Assembly: GCF_009362785.1 (NCBI RefSeq)
Contig: NZ_WHNQ01000004.1
Location: forward strand, 310,001 to 374,000
Length of the DNA: 64,000 bases
From: Paraburkholderia atlantica
GTDB taxonomy: Bacteria > Pseudomonadota > Gammaproteobacteria > Burkholderiales > Burkholderiaceae
Direction: 5' to 3'
Shown here one piece after another: positions 9,694 through 18,696 of the stretch. Within the stretch, counting starts at the first letter, position 1. Each line of letters starts with the position of its first letter. A program made the position numbers and the translations under genes. The notes below the pieces were generated by a model that had not been told where the DNA came from, made no database searches, and saw nothing but the letters and a program-made list of their open reading frames with translations.

Positions 9694-9958
9694 GTATCTG
9701 AGCGGAGCCTCCGCTCATGCGGATTTGTGGTGCGCGCGCGCCGCGCGAATGCACGACAGATCCGCGCCGCGCGTTCAAGCCATCGCGTTCCCGCCCGCTT
9801 CCCCGGCGCCATTCATCGCGCTACGGTAAAATCCACGCCTTTCGCAAACCGTCCGCGCCCCGCGGACGCATCCTTCGCGCAGCCGCGCGCGTTGCCAAAC
9901 CCGTTCAGCGCAGCCCATGCGGGCCTCAGCATTGCGCTCGCGCGCCACCTCGAAAAAC

Positions 9959-11446
9959 ATGATCATCGCTAGTCCCGCTTCCGGTCGGCCCGCCTGGCTG
10001 TCCGGCATTCGCAGCAATGTGCTCGCAGGCCTGACCTCGTCGTTCGCGCTGGTGCCCGAATGCATCGCCTTTGCGCTCGTCGCCCATCTGAATCCGTTGA
10101 TGGGTCTGTACGGCGCATTCTTCATCTGCACTATCACCGCGCTATTCGGCGGACGTCCCGGCATGATTTCGGGCGCGGCGGGCTCGATGGCCGTCGTGAT
10201 CGTCGCGCTCGTCGTCGAGCACGGCGCGCAGTATCTGCTCGCGACCGTGATTCTGAGCGGCCTGCTGATGATGCTGTTCGGCGTACTGCGGCTCGGCAAA
10301 CTGATCCGCATGGTCCCGCATCCGGTGATGCTCGGCTTCGTCAACGGACTGGCGATCGTCATCGCGACCGCGCAGCTCGCGCACTTCAAGACGGCCACGC
10401 CGCACGGCGAAGCATGGCTGCACGGCAGCGCGCTCGCGACGATGTGCGCGCTGGTCGCGCTGACGATGGCGATCGTCTATCTGCTGCCGCGGCTCACGCG
10501 CGCCGCGCCGCCGGCGCTCGTCGCCATTGTCGGCATCGGCCTTTTCACGCAACTGCTGCATCTGCCGACGCGCACGCTCGGCGATATGGCGCATATCGCC
10601 GGCAATCTGCCGACGCTGCATCTGCCCGACGTGCCGCTCGATCTCGAAACGCTGCGCATCATCCTGCCGTACGCGGTGCTGATCGCGATCGTCGGTCTGC
10701 TCGAAACGCTGCTGACCTTCAACCTGACCGACGAAATCACCGAAACGCGCGGTCAGCCGAATCGCGAATGCGTCGCGCTCGGCGCGGCGAATATCGCCTC
10801 GGGACTGTTCGGCGGCATGGGCGGTTGCGCGATGATCGGCCAGACCATGATCAACCTGAATTCGGGGGGACGTTTGCGGCTGTCGGGAATCGTCAGCGGC
10901 GTGATGATCCTGCTGTACATCCTGTTCCTGTCGCCGCTGATCGAGCGGATTCCGCTCGCGGCGCTGGTCGGCGTGATGTTCGTGGTCGCGCAGCAGACCT
11001 TCGCGTGGGGCTCGCTGCGCGTGCTCGGCAAGGTGCCGCGCAACGACGCGCTCGTGATCGTCGCGGTCACGGTCATTACCGTGTTTGCCGATCTCGCGGT
11101 CGCGGTGATGTGCGGCATCGTGATCGCCGCGCTCGACTTCGCGTGGCAGCATGCGCGCGAAATTCACGCGCACGCGGAGGATCGCGCGGGCCATAAGACC
11201 TATGTGCCGCGCGGCACGCTGTTTTTCGCGTCGACGGCGCGTTTTCACGAGCTGTTCGATCCCGCGCGCGACCCGGCGAGCGTGACCGTCGATTGCAGTC
11301 ATCTGCTGCTCGCCGATCATTCGGCGCTCGCCGCGTTGCAGGGGCTGGCCGAACGCTATCGCAAGGCGGGCAAAGAGTTGCGGATGCAGAACCTGTCGGA
11401 GCGCAACCGCCAATTGTTGAGCCGCGCGGGAATCGGCTTCGCGTGA
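9959..11446 (+). CDS. SulP family anion transporter with STAS domain
   Basis: A 495-residue polytopic membrane protein. The SulP signature region is present: LAGLTSSFALVPECIAFALVAHLNPLMGLYGAF near residue 20-55, then GRPGMISGAAGSMAVV, and E-x-x-LTFNLTDEITETRGQPNRECVALGAANIASGLFGGMGGCAMIGQTMIN in the central part. A C-terminal STAS domain (about residues 420-495) includes VTVDCSHLLLADHSALAALQGL. SulP proteins carry sulfate, bicarbonate or dicarboxylates at the inner membrane; the substrate is not predictable. The ATG at 9959 is preferred because it puts the start just before the first membrane segment, though the ribosome site is weak. Confidence 0.85.
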   Translation: MIIASPASGRPAWLSGIRSNVLAGLTSSFALVPECIAFALVAHLNPLMGLYGAFFICTITALFGGRPGMISGAAGSMAVVIVALVVEHGAQYLLATVILSGLLMMLFGVLRLGKLIRMVPHPVMLGFVNGLAIVIATAQLAHFKTATPHGEAWLHGSALATMCALVALTMAIVYLLPRLTRAAPPALVAIVGIGLFTQLLHLPTRTLGDMAHIAGNLPTLHLPDVPLDLETLRIILPYAVLIAIVGLLETLLTFNLTDEITETRGQPNRECVALGAANIASGLFGGMGGCAMIGQTMINLNSGGRLRLSGIVSGVMILLYILFLSPLIERIPLAALVGVMFVVAQQTFAWGSLRVLGKVPRNDALVIVAVTVITVFADLAVAVMCGIVIAALDFAWQHAREIHAHAEDRAGHKTYVPRGTLFFASTARFHELFDPARDPASVTVDCSHLLLADHSALAALQGLAERYRKAGKELRMQNLSERNRQLLSRAGIGFA

Positions 11447-11516
11447 GACACGCAGCGCGTTGCGAGCGCGCGTGCGGTGAATGCTCGCGCGTGCATCGAC
11501 AACGCGGCCTGGCGCT

Positions 11517-13076
11517 TTAGCGCTGCTCCGGCAACTTGAACACCGCGATCGCCGCCGACAATTGCCCGGTCTGCGTCTTCAGCACATCGGCCGACGCGCT
11601 CGCTTCCTCTACGAGCGCCGCATTCTGCTGCGTCGTCTGATCCATGCTCGCGACCGCGATGTTGACCTGCTCGATGCCCGAGGTCTGCTCGACCGACGCC
11701 GCGCTGATCTCGCCCATGATGTCGTTGACACGACGTACCGCCTGCACGACTTCCTGCATCGTGTCGCCCGCGCGTCCGACGTGCTCCGAACCGCCCGCGA
11801 TCTGCGCGGCCGATTCCTCGATCAGCGCCTTGATTTCCTTAGCGGCAGCCGCGCTGCGTTGCGCGAGCGTACGCACTTCGCCCGCGACCACCGCGAAACC
11901 GCGGCCCTCCTCGCCCGCGCGCGCCGCCTCGACGGCCGCGTTCAACGCGAGAATATTGGTCTGAAACGCAATCCCTTCGATCACGCCGATGATGTCGCCG
12001 ATCCGATGCGACGACTGTGAAATCCCGCGCATCGTGTCGATCACCTGACCGACCACCGCGCCGCCGCGCGCCGCGGTTTCCGACGCGTTGTGCGCGAGCT
12101 GGCTCGCCTGCTTCGCGTTGTCGGCGTTCTGACGCACGGTCGCGGTGATCTGCTCCATGCTCGACGCGGTCTCGCCGAGCGCGGCCGCCTGCTGCTCGGT
12201 GCGGCGCGACAGGTCCGAATTGCCCGCGGCGATCTCGTTCGATACCGACGAAATCAGCGTCGCGCCGCTGCGAATCTGCTCGATCGCCTGCGCGAGACGC
12301 TGCTGCATCCGTTTCATCGCGGCGAGCAGACTGGTACTGTCGCCGGTCTTCGTATCGACGATCACGTCGAGGTCGCCGTCCGCGATACGCGACGCGATCT
12401 GCACCGCGTACGCCGGTTCGCCGCCAAGCTGACGCAGAATGCTGCGCACGATCACGCCGATCACCAGCGACACGAGCGCGCACAGCACCAGCGCCGCGAT
12501 CACGTATTGCGCGAGGGTGCGGTAGAACACCGCCTCGATGTCGTCCGTGAACACGCCGGTGACGATGGTCCAGTCCCACGGCTTGTAAAGGCGCATGTAG
12601 TTGCTCTTCGGCGCGAGCTGGTTGGTGCCGGGCTTCGGGAACATCAGATGGACGAATGCCTCGCCTTCGCGCTGAGTCTGTTCGGAACCTTCCTTGAACA
12701 CATGACGGCCGTCAGGATCGGTGACGGTGCTCATGTCCTTGCCGACGAGGTCGGCGCGCGTGGCATGCATCAGCACGTGCGCGCGGCTGTCTTCGAGCAC
12801 GAGATAGCCGCCGGCACCGTCGTAGCGCATTGCGCGCAGGTCGTCCATCGCGGCGCGCTGCGCGTCGGCGAGCGGCATCGTGCCGGCCGTGGCGAGCGCG
12901 TTATAGCGATCGAGCACGCTGTATGCGATGCTGACCACGTTTTTCAGCTCGCCCTCGCGATCGGCGATCATCGTGTCGCGCGTTTTGTATGCGCCCCACA
13001 GGCCGATCGCCAGAATCCCCATGCACATCACCGCGAGTGCGAGCCACAGTCGCACTTTCAGGCGAAACCGTTCCAT
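11517..13076 (-). CDS. Methyl-accepting chemotaxis protein with periplasmic single Cache domain
   Basis: A 519-residue chemoreceptor. TM1 is at about residues 8-30, a single Cache (Cache_2) sensor follows with [15 protein letters not shown] and [20 protein letters not shown]2 is at about 190-212, then HAMP, and a long coiled signalling domain. The highly conserved hairpin tip reads [20 protein letters not shown] then [20 protein letters not shown], which binds CheA and CheW. Cache_2 receptors often sense small organic acids. The ATG at 13076 is favoured over an in-frame upstream start because AAGGG sits at a good distance. A strong hairpin (13097-13132) lies in its leader. Confidence 0.93.
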   Translation of the reverse strand: MERFRLKVRLWLALAVMCMGILAIGLWGAYKTRDTMIADREGELKNVVSIAYSVLDRYNALATAGTMPLADAQRAAMDDLRAMRYDGAGGYLVLEDSRAHVLMHATRADLVGKDMSTVTDPDGRHVFKEGSEQTQREGEAFVHLMFPKPGTNQLAPKSNYMRLYKPWDWTIVTGVFTDDIEAVFYRTLAQYVIAALVLCALVSLVIGVIVRSILRQLGGEPAYAVQIASRIADGDLDVIVDTKTGDSTSLLAAMKRMQQRLAQAIEQIRSGATLISSVSNEIAAGNSDLSRRTEQQAAALGETASSMEQITATVRQNADNAKQASQLAHNASETAARGGAVVGQVIDTMRGISQSSHRIGDIIGVIEGIAFQTNILALNAAVEAARAGEEGRGFAVVAGEVRTLAQRSAAAAKEIKALIEESAAQIAGGSEHVGRAGDTMQEVVQAVRRVNDIMGEISAASVEQTSGIEQVNIAVASMDQTTQQNAALVEEASASADVLKTQTGQLSAAIAVFKLPEQR

Positions 13077-13096
13077 CTTCCGTATCCCTTGTCGTG

Positions 13097-13132
13097 GTTT
13101 GCGGTTGTCCGCGCGAGCGGACAGCCGCAAAC
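13097..13132. repeat. 16-bp inverted repeat in the leader of the chemoreceptor gene
   Basis: GTTTGCGGTTGTCCGC (13097-13112) pairs with GCGGACAGCCGCAAAC (13117-13132), one G-T wobble, loop GCGA. It lies 21 bases before the chemoreceptor start and 70 bases after the YbaK-like gene stop. There is no T-tract, so it could be a terminator or an mRNA-stability element. Confidence 0.6.
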
Positions 13133-13202
13133 GTTTCATGTCGTTGTCGGGATTAACGGCGCGACGGCGGAAAACTTCAGTGCTACTCCAAGGTTGCGGG
13201 TT

Positions 13203-13775
13203 TCAGTCCGCCGGCAGCGTCAGCGCCGCCACCTCGCAGCGCGGCCATTGCCGCAGCACGTCGGGCGACATCAGCAGCTTGGCCGCGCGCACGCCGGCGC
13301 CCATCACGATCTGCGTGCGCTCCATCACCGCGGCGTCGACCAGGACGCGCCAGTCGGCCGGCAGACCGAAGGCGGTAATGCCGCCGAACTCCATCCGGCT
13401 ATGCTCGACCGCCGCCTCGCGCTTCGCGAATGACAGCCGCTGCGCGCCGAGTTCGGCCTTCACCGCGCCGTTGATGTCGAGCCGCCGCGAGCCGAGCGAC
13501 ACCAGCGCCGCGAAGTGCTCGCCACCGTCTTTCTTATAGCGGATCACGATCGTGTTCGCGCAGTCTTCGAGGCCGAAGCCATAGCGCGCGCTGAATGCGG
13601 CGGTGTCGGAGGCGTCGTCGGTGACGGCGAACACCGTGATTCCGTGCGCCGGCAATTGTTCGATGACATGCGCGGACAAATGCGCGCGCCACTGGTCGCG
13701 CTCGATGACGTCCAGTTGCTGTACCAGTTCGTGCGAATGCATGATGAGCGGAAAGATGACATTAACCCGCTGCAT
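13203..13775 (-). CDS. YbaK/prolyl-tRNA synthetase-associated domain protein (aminoacyl-tRNA deacylase-like)
   Basis: A 190-residue protein. The YbaK fold is shown by HGITVFAVTDDASDTAAF, the ANTIVIRYKKDGGEHFAALVSLGSRRLDI stretch and the conserved substrate-pocket motif MEFGGITAFGLPADWRVLVD. Family members hydrolyse mischarged aminoacyl-tRNAs, such as Cys- or Ala-tRNA(Pro), in the cytoplasm. The start is uncertain: ATG at 13775 is the longest, while the ATG twelve codons in (13742) gives MHSHELVQQ; neither has a strong ribosome site. Confidence 0.85.
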   Translation of the reverse strand: MQRVNVIFPLIMHSHELVQQLDVIERDQWRAHLSAHVIEQLPAHGITVFAVTDDASDTAAFSARYGFGLEDCANTIVIRYKKDGGEHFAALVSLGSRRLDINGAVKAELGAQRLSFAKREAAVEHSRMEFGGITAFGLPADWRVLVDAAVMERTQIVMGAGVRAAKLLMSPDVLRQWPRCEVAALTLPAD

Positions 13776-13935
13776 TCTAGCGGTACGCGCGGGCGGCCGC
13801 GAAACGGGCCATCGAAGCAGGCCATGAAAACAGGCCGTGAAGCCCGCCGCTTAACTTGTATAGTGACGGGCACGAGGTTTGCGAAAAGCGACAAGGCAAA
13901 CACCGTGAAAGCGCCGTCACGATTCAGACACGATC

Positions 13936-15207
13936 ATGGACATCGATACCCTTTCTCGCGAGAACCTCCAGCAGGCCGCGCGTCACCAGGCCAATTGGGC
14001 GATGGGCGCACTGCGGCAATTCACGGAGAACCGCTGCCTGGAGATGGCGGCGAGCATCGCGTTCTATGCGGCGTTTTCGCTCGCGCCGACGCTCGTGATG
14101 GTGATCGCGGTGGCCGGCTGGTTCTTCGGCCCGGCGGCCGCGCGCGGCGAGCTGTTCGGCCACATCAACGGCCTGATCGGCGACCAGGCCGCAGCCGGCG
14201 TGCAGACGATCGTCGAGAACGCGCATCACGCGGGCGCCAAAGGGGGCATCGCGACGATCATTTCGTTCTCGCTGCTGGCGATCGGCGCGTCGGCGACGTT
14301 CTCGTCGCTGAACAGCGCGCTCAATATAGTGTGGCCCTACACCGGGCCGCGCACGGCCAGCTGGCTCGCGCTCGTGCGGGTACGGCTGATTTCGTTCGGA
14401 CTCGTGCTCGGCGTCGCGTTCCTGCTGATCGTATCGCTGGTGCTCGATACGGTCATCGCCTTTATCGGCGAGTGGCTGTGGGGCGACTCGCCCTATGTCG
14501 TGATCGGCAATCTGCTGCAGCTCGGCGTCGGGCTGCTCGTGCTGATGTTCGCATTCGCCGCACTGCTGAAGTTCCTGCCCGACGCTCGGGTGCTGTGGCG
14601 CGATGCGCTGGTGGGCGGCGTCGTCGCGGCCGTGCTGTTCACGGGCGGCAGAAAGCTGTTCGCGCTCTATCTCGCGCATGCGGGAATGGCCAGCGCGTTC
14701 GGCGCGGCCGGCTCGCTCGCGGTGCTGCTGATGTGGCTGTACTTCTCGGCGCTGGTGCTGCTGCTCGGCGCGGAGTTCTCGGCGGCGCGCGGCAGGCTGC
14801 ACGATCCGCGCGGCGGCTGGGGCATGCAGGGGGAAGCGCCGCCGGGCAGCCGCGCGAAGCTTGCGTCGGTGCTGGCGGCATCGACCGTCGCGGGGAACGC
14901 CGTTTCGTCGGCTCGCACGGCTGTGCGTGTTGCCAGCCAAACGACCGCGCCGCTGCCGCCGTCAGGGATCGGCGTGGCCGCGAAAACGCGCTCCGCGCAT
15001 GAGACCGCGGTGGACGTTACGCGCAAGGTGCTCGACGTCGAAGCGCAAGCCACCCGTCTCGCGGCGTCGGCCATCGTCGAAGCACGCCGCCAGGCGACGG
15101 CCGCCGACCGCTACGTGCGACGCAACCCGTGGACCTCGGTGCTGCTCGCGGCCGCCGCGGGACTCACGGCCGCGGCCATGGCGCGCCGTGGCGCCGATAG
15201 GCGCTGA
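13936..15207 (+). CDS. YihY/BrkB family inner membrane protein with a C-terminal DUF883-like tail
   Basis: A 423-residue protein. Residues about 20-285 form the YihY/virulence-factor-BrkB core: CLEMAASIAFYAAFSLAPTL, the ATFSSLNSALNIVW block, and LAVLLMWLYFSALVLLLGAEF with six membrane segments. Residues about 290-423 are extra: an Ala-rich helical stretch and a last segment DRYVRRNPWTSVLLAAAAGL followed by AMARRGADRR. That segment is the hallmark C-terminus of ElaB/YqjD/DUF883 proteins (YVRxNPW plus one membrane helix and RR), which are ribosome- and membrane-associated. So this looks like a fusion of the two families. The role of YihY proteins is not established. Good coding statistics but a weak ribosome site at 13936. 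Confidence 0.85.
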   Translation: MDIDTLSRENLQQAARHQANWAMGALRQFTENRCLEMAASIAFYAAFSLAPTLVMVIAVAGWFFGPAAARGELFGHINGLIGDQAAAGVQTIVENAHHAGAKGGIATIISFSLLAIGASATFSSLNSALNIVWPYTGPRTASWLALVRVRLISFGLVLGVAFLLIVSLVLDTVIAFIGEWLWGDSPYVVIGNLLQLGVGLLVLMFAFAALLKFLPDARVLWRDALVGGVVAAVLFTGGRKLFALYLAHAGMASAFGAAGSLAVLLMWLYFSALVLLLGAEFSAARGRLHDPRGGWGMQGEAPPGSRAKLASVLAASTVAGNAVSSARTAVRVASQTTAPLPPSGIGVAAKTRSAHETAVDVTRKVLDVEAQATRLAASAIVEARRQATAADRYVRRNPWTSVLLAAAAGLTAAAMARRGADRR

Positions 15208-15594
15208 AATGTGTTGCGCCGTCAAACCACTCGATGGCGCTTGGACACAACGCGCTTCTTCTGTCCAGCCTGGCTAGTCATTTCGCCGACTATTTCTTTT
15301 ATGTTTTCACTACAAAGTCGAGCGGACGTGTAGACGACTAGATTACATTTAGCATGCAAAACGATGCCGAAAGTGCGTTAAGTCCCCCGGTCACTATCAA
15401 CAAATCAACAATAATGCGCATCAGACCAATAAATGTTGCGCAAATAGAAATAATCGTTGATGGGCTTTAAATACAAGGGTTTGCATCGATTGTCAGTTTT
15501 TGGCGACACTCTTTTTTTTCCGTTTCTACCCGGCGGATGCGCTGAGCTATTCTGCTTTCCGCAACAACGAACAATCATCTGCGTGGAGAAATGG
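15208..15594. other. Leader and promoter region of the porin gene
   Basis: About 390 bases, AT-richer than the flanks, ahead of a highly expressed porin. It contains AT-rich stretches at 15290-15330 and 15400-15480 that could hold the promoter, but no clear -35/-10 pair at good spacing. No credible small gene is seen. Confidence 0.4.
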
Positions 15595-16782
15595 ATGAAA
15601 CGAATCGCACTGTCTACCCTCTCGCTGGCGCTCCTCGGCGTCGCCGGTGTCGCACACGCGCAAAGCAGCGTGACCCTGTATGGCGTGCTGGATGAATCGA
15701 TCCAGTACGTGAACAACGCTACGCCGCACGGCGGCAGCCTCGTTCAACTGTTTGGCGGCAACATCCAAGGTAACCGTTTCGGCCTGAAGGGCACGGAAGA
15801 CCTGGGCGGTGGCCTGAAGGCAATTTTCCAGTTGGAAAACGGCTTTGACATCAACACCGGCAAGCTGCAGCAAGGTGGCTCGATGTTCGGTCGTCAGGCT
15901 TACGTCGGTTTGACGGGCGACGTCTGGGGCACGTTCACGGCTGGTCGTCAGTACGACCCGCTGGTCGACATGGTCCAGCCGCTGACGGGCGACAACTACT
16001 TCGGTAGCACGTTCGCTACGCCGGGCGACGTCGACAACAACGACAACAGCTTCCGCGTCATCAACTCGTTGAAGTACGTGTCGCCGGTCTGGTCGGGCTT
16101 CCAGATCGAAGGTCTGTATGCTCTGGGCGGCGTCGCAGGCGCGACGGGTTCGGGCCAGACGTGGTCGGGCGCGGCAACGTATGCAACGGGTCCGTTCAGC
16201 GTCGCTGCTGGCTACCTGCACGCAAGCAATGCGAATTCGGTGGCTGCGCGTACGGCTGCTGGCGGCTGGGCAGGTACGGCAGCGCCGGGCGCCACGTTTG
16301 ACTCCAACTTCCCGACCTTCGCCGGCATCAACTCGGCTTACGCTGCATCGAAGTCGATCGGCATCGCATCGGCTGCGGTTCAGTACGTGACGGGCCCGTG
16401 GACGGGTAACCTGTCGTACAGCAACGCACAGTACCGTCCGGACGCGAACTCGGGCTTCGCGACGACGCAGAAGTTCAACGTCGGCCGCGCGTACCTGGGC
16501 TACCAGCTCACGCCGGCAGCGCTGATCGGTCTCGGCTATGCGTACACGCACGGCTCGGGCGACGCAAGCGCGACGTACAACCAGGTTTCGCTGGGCGGCG
16601 ATTACAACCTCTCGAAGCGCACCGACGTGTACACGGTTGCCGCATGGCAGCACGCAAGCGGCAACCAGCGTACGCCTGGCGGCGGCCTCGTGTCGGCAAC
16701 GGCTTCGATCGGTTCGTACGGCAACCAGTCGAGCACCAACAACCAGGTCATGGTCAGCCTGGGTATCCGTCACAAGTTCTAA
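15595..16782 (+). CDS. Gram-negative trimeric porin (OmpC/Opc-like, Burkholderia type)
   Basis: A 395-residue outer membrane porin. The signal peptide MKRIALSTLSLALLGVAGVA ends in HAQSS, and the mature protein begins with SVTLYGVLDESIQYVNN as in Burkholderiales porins. The NRFGLKGTEDLGGGLKAIFQ and FGRQAYVGLTGDVWGTFTAG blocks and a final VSLGIRHKF with C-terminal Phe (needed for BAM recognition) are present. It forms a general diffusion channel. GGAG lies six bases before the ATG. Codon use is strongly biased to favoured codons, consistent with high expression. A strong terminator follows. Confidence 0.95.
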   Translation: MKRIALSTLSLALLGVAGVAHAQSSVTLYGVLDESIQYVNNATPHGGSLVQLFGGNIQGNRFGLKGTEDLGGGLKAIFQLENGFDINTGKLQQGGSMFGRQAYVGLTGDVWGTFTAGRQYDPLVDMVQPLTGDNYFGSTFATPGDVDNNDNSFRVINSLKYVSPVWSGFQIEGLYALGGVAGATGSGQTWSGAATYATGPFSVAAGYLHASNANSVAARTAAGGWAGTAAPGATFDSNFPTFAGINSAYAASKSIGIASAAVQYVTGPWTGNLSYSNAQYRPDANSGFATTQKFNVGRAYLGYQLTPAALIGLGYAYTHGSGDASATYNQVSLGGDYNLSKRTDVYTVAAWQHASGNQRTPGGGLVSATASIGSYGNQSSTNNQVMVSLGIRHKF

Positions 16783-16830
16783 TCGAACTTCGAGTCGGAC
16801 CTGATACGCGGCTGACGAGCCGCGTTATCA

Positions 16831-16869
16831 AAAACCAGCCAGAGGCAATGCCGATGGCTGGTTTTTTTT
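16831..16869 (+). terminator. Rho-independent terminator after the porin gene
   Basis: AAAACCAGCCA (16831-16841) pairs with TGGCTGGTTTT (16855-16865), followed by a total of eight T. A smaller GC hairpin (ACGCGGCT/AGCCGCGT, about 16806-16825) precedes it. Confidence 0.9.
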
Positions 16870-16892
16870 CGTCCTGAGGTTTCGGTGCGCAG

Positions 16893-17765
16893 CTAGCGTC
16901 GCTGCGCCTTGCCCTTGTCGGCTTGCGCGAGAATCTGCGCGGGCGCCACATCCTGCTCATGCTCGACGCCATCGGCGCCGACCGGCGCGCGATACAGCAC
17001 CAGCGCGCGCTCCGGATGCGGCGACGGCGCATCCAGCGACTGCTGCCAGTCCGGATCGGGAATCTCGGCGAACACCTGGCGCAAACGCTCGCCCCACGTG
17101 CGGTGAATCATGTCGAAGTACGCGTTGTCGCGATCGATCGACACGAATCGCGTAACGCGCAGCGCATCCTTCTCGTACACCAGCAGATCGAGCGGCAAGC
17201 CCACCGACAGGTTCGAGCGCAGCGTCGAGTCCATCGAGATCAGCGCGCACTTCGCGGCCTCGTCGAGCGGTGTGGACGGCGTCAGCACGCGGTCGATGAT
17301 CGGCTTGCCATACTTGGCCTCGCCGATCTGAAAATACGGATTCACCGCCGACGCCTCGATGAAATTGCCCGCCGCGTAGATCATGAAAAGCCGCATGCGG
17401 TTGCCCGCGATCTGCCCGCCGAGAATGAAGCTGCAATTGAAGTCGACGCCGAACTTCTGCAGCGCCGCGGCCTCGCGCTCGTGCACGCGGCGCACCGCGC
17501 TGCCGACCACGCGCGCGGCGTCGGCCATCGTCGGCACGCTCCACAGCGTCGGCTCGCTGGCATCGGCGGGCTCGGACAACTCGTGCAGCACCGCCTGGGT
17601 GATCGACAGATTGCCGGCGCCGAGCAGCACCAGCATGCGTTCGCCGGGCTGCTCGAACACCGACATCTTGCGCGCGGTACTGATGTGATCCACGCCCGCA
17701 TTGGTACGCGTATCGGACAGGAATACGAGGCCGTCGTTGACGGCCATCGCCACGCAGTAAGTCAT
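16893..17765 (-). CDS. Anbu, proteasome-type protease (ancestral beta subunit)
   Basis: A 290-residue Ntn-hydrolase. After removal of Met the N-terminus is TYCVAMAVNDGLVFLSDTRT, giving Thr1 and Asp17 in the places of the proteasome catalytic residues, and Lys32 in the place of Lys33. The rest (MLVLLGAGNLSITQAVLH, SFILGGQIAGNRMRLFMIYAAGNF, YGKPIIDRVLTPSTPL) matches Anbu. Anbu is an ancestral proteasome beta-like particle whose peptidase activity and substrates are poorly understood. It is the last gene of an operon with transglutaminase, alpha-E and ATP-grasp genes, the known Anbu context; the likely job is processing or recycling a peptide tag made by the ATP-grasp enzyme, which is inferred. 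Confidence 0.92.
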   Translation of the reverse strand: MTYCVAMAVNDGLVFLSDTRTNAGVDHISTARKMSVFEQPGERMLVLLGAGNLSITQAVLHELSEPADASEPTLWSVPTMADAARVVGSAVRRVHEREAAALQKFGVDFNCSFILGGQIAGNRMRLFMIYAAGNFIEASAVNPYFQIGEAKYGKPIIDRVLTPSTPLDEAAKCALISMDSTLRSNLSVGLPLDLLVYEKDALRVTRFVSIDRDNAYFDMIHRTWGERLRQVFAEIPDPDWQQSLDAPSPHPERALVLYRAPVGADGVEHEQDVAPAQILAQADKGKAQRR

Positions 17766-17883
17766 AAGGAATCCGCGGAACGCGAGGGAACGAGGCTATT
17801 GTAATGCGGCGCACAGGCGCCTTTTATCCGTGTTTACGGACTTTTTGGTGGCCATTTTTGCGGCCTTTAGCGTTGCAACGCGG

Positions 17884-18684
17884 CTACTGCGACATCTGCG
17901 TACTGACCGCCACCGCCACGTGAAGCTCCTCTTCGAGCCCGCCGATGCGTCGGCCGCGCACCGGTGCCGCCGCCTCATAATCGCGCGCGACAGCGAGCCG
18001 GCAATAGATCTCGCTGGCAAACCCGGCATGCGTGACGTCGAGCGAAATCCAGCCTTTGTCTTCGAGCCAAACGTCGACCCATGCATGACTCGCGCCATGC
18101 GGCACGTCGCCGGGTTCGATATAACCGCTGACGTAGCGCGCCGGCACGCCGCGCGCGCGGCAGCACGCGAGCATCAGATGCGCATGGTCCTGGCACACGC
18201 CGTTGCCGAGCGCGAGCGCCTCGGCGGCCGTGCTGGTGACCTCGGTCACGCCGGGCCGGTACTGCACCCGCTGCACGATCTGCTCGGCAAGCGTGATCAG
18301 GCTTGCCGGGCTCGCAAGACTCGCCACCGACTCCGCCAGTTCGCGGATCGCGCCATCGGCTTCGGTCAGACGCGTCGCGCAGGTGAAATGCTCGAGCGGA
18401 ATCGGGCCGGGCGGATCGCGCAGCACGCCGTCGACGAGCGGCATCGTGTCCACCTCGCCCGACACGCGCAGATGAATCTCGTCGTGCGGCTTGTTGATGA
18501 CGAGCGTATGCAGCACGTTGCCGTAGGCGTCGAGCGTGGCGTCGAGCTTGCCCGGCGCGTCGATGCTCCAGCGCCGCACGGTCTGCCCCGTGCCGCTCGT
18601 GGGCGTCAGGCGCAACTGCTGGATCGAATAATGAACCGTCGCTTCGTAGCGGTAAGAGGTGTCGTGGCGGATCGTCAGATACAT
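17884..18684 (-). CDS. Transglutaminase-like cysteine peptidase of the Anbu operon
   Basis: A 266-residue protein. N-terminal half is the bacterial transglutaminase-like N domain (MYLTIRHDTSYRYEATVHYS). The catalytic core has Cys in GNGVCQDHAHLM, His in GASHAWVDVW and Asp in ISLDVTHAG, giving a complete papain-like triad. Such proteins are predicted peptidases or amidases. A GGAG ribosome site lies eight bases before ATG, and the gene begins 12 bases after the alpha-E stop, so they are co-transcribed. It is thought to act with the ATP-grasp ligase in making or cutting a peptide. Confidence 0.92.
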   Translation of the reverse strand: MYLTIRHDTSYRYEATVHYSIQQLRLTPTSGTGQTVRRWSIDAPGKLDATLDAYGNVLHTLVINKPHDEIHLRVSGEVDTMPLVDGVLRDPPGPIPLEHFTCATRLTEADGAIRELAESVASLASPASLITLAEQIVQRVQYRPGVTEVTSTAAEALALGNGVCQDHAHLMLACCRARGVPARYVSGYIEPGDVPHGASHAWVDVWLEDKGWISLDVTHAGFASEIYCRLAVARDYEAAAPVRGRRIGGLEEELHVAVAVSTQMSQ

Positions 18685-18696
18685 GAGAAAACTCCG

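Noticed and set aside
10060..11413. Long frames over the SulP gene on both strands
   Set aside because: Shadow frames; only the 9959-11446 frame has transporter and STAS motifs.
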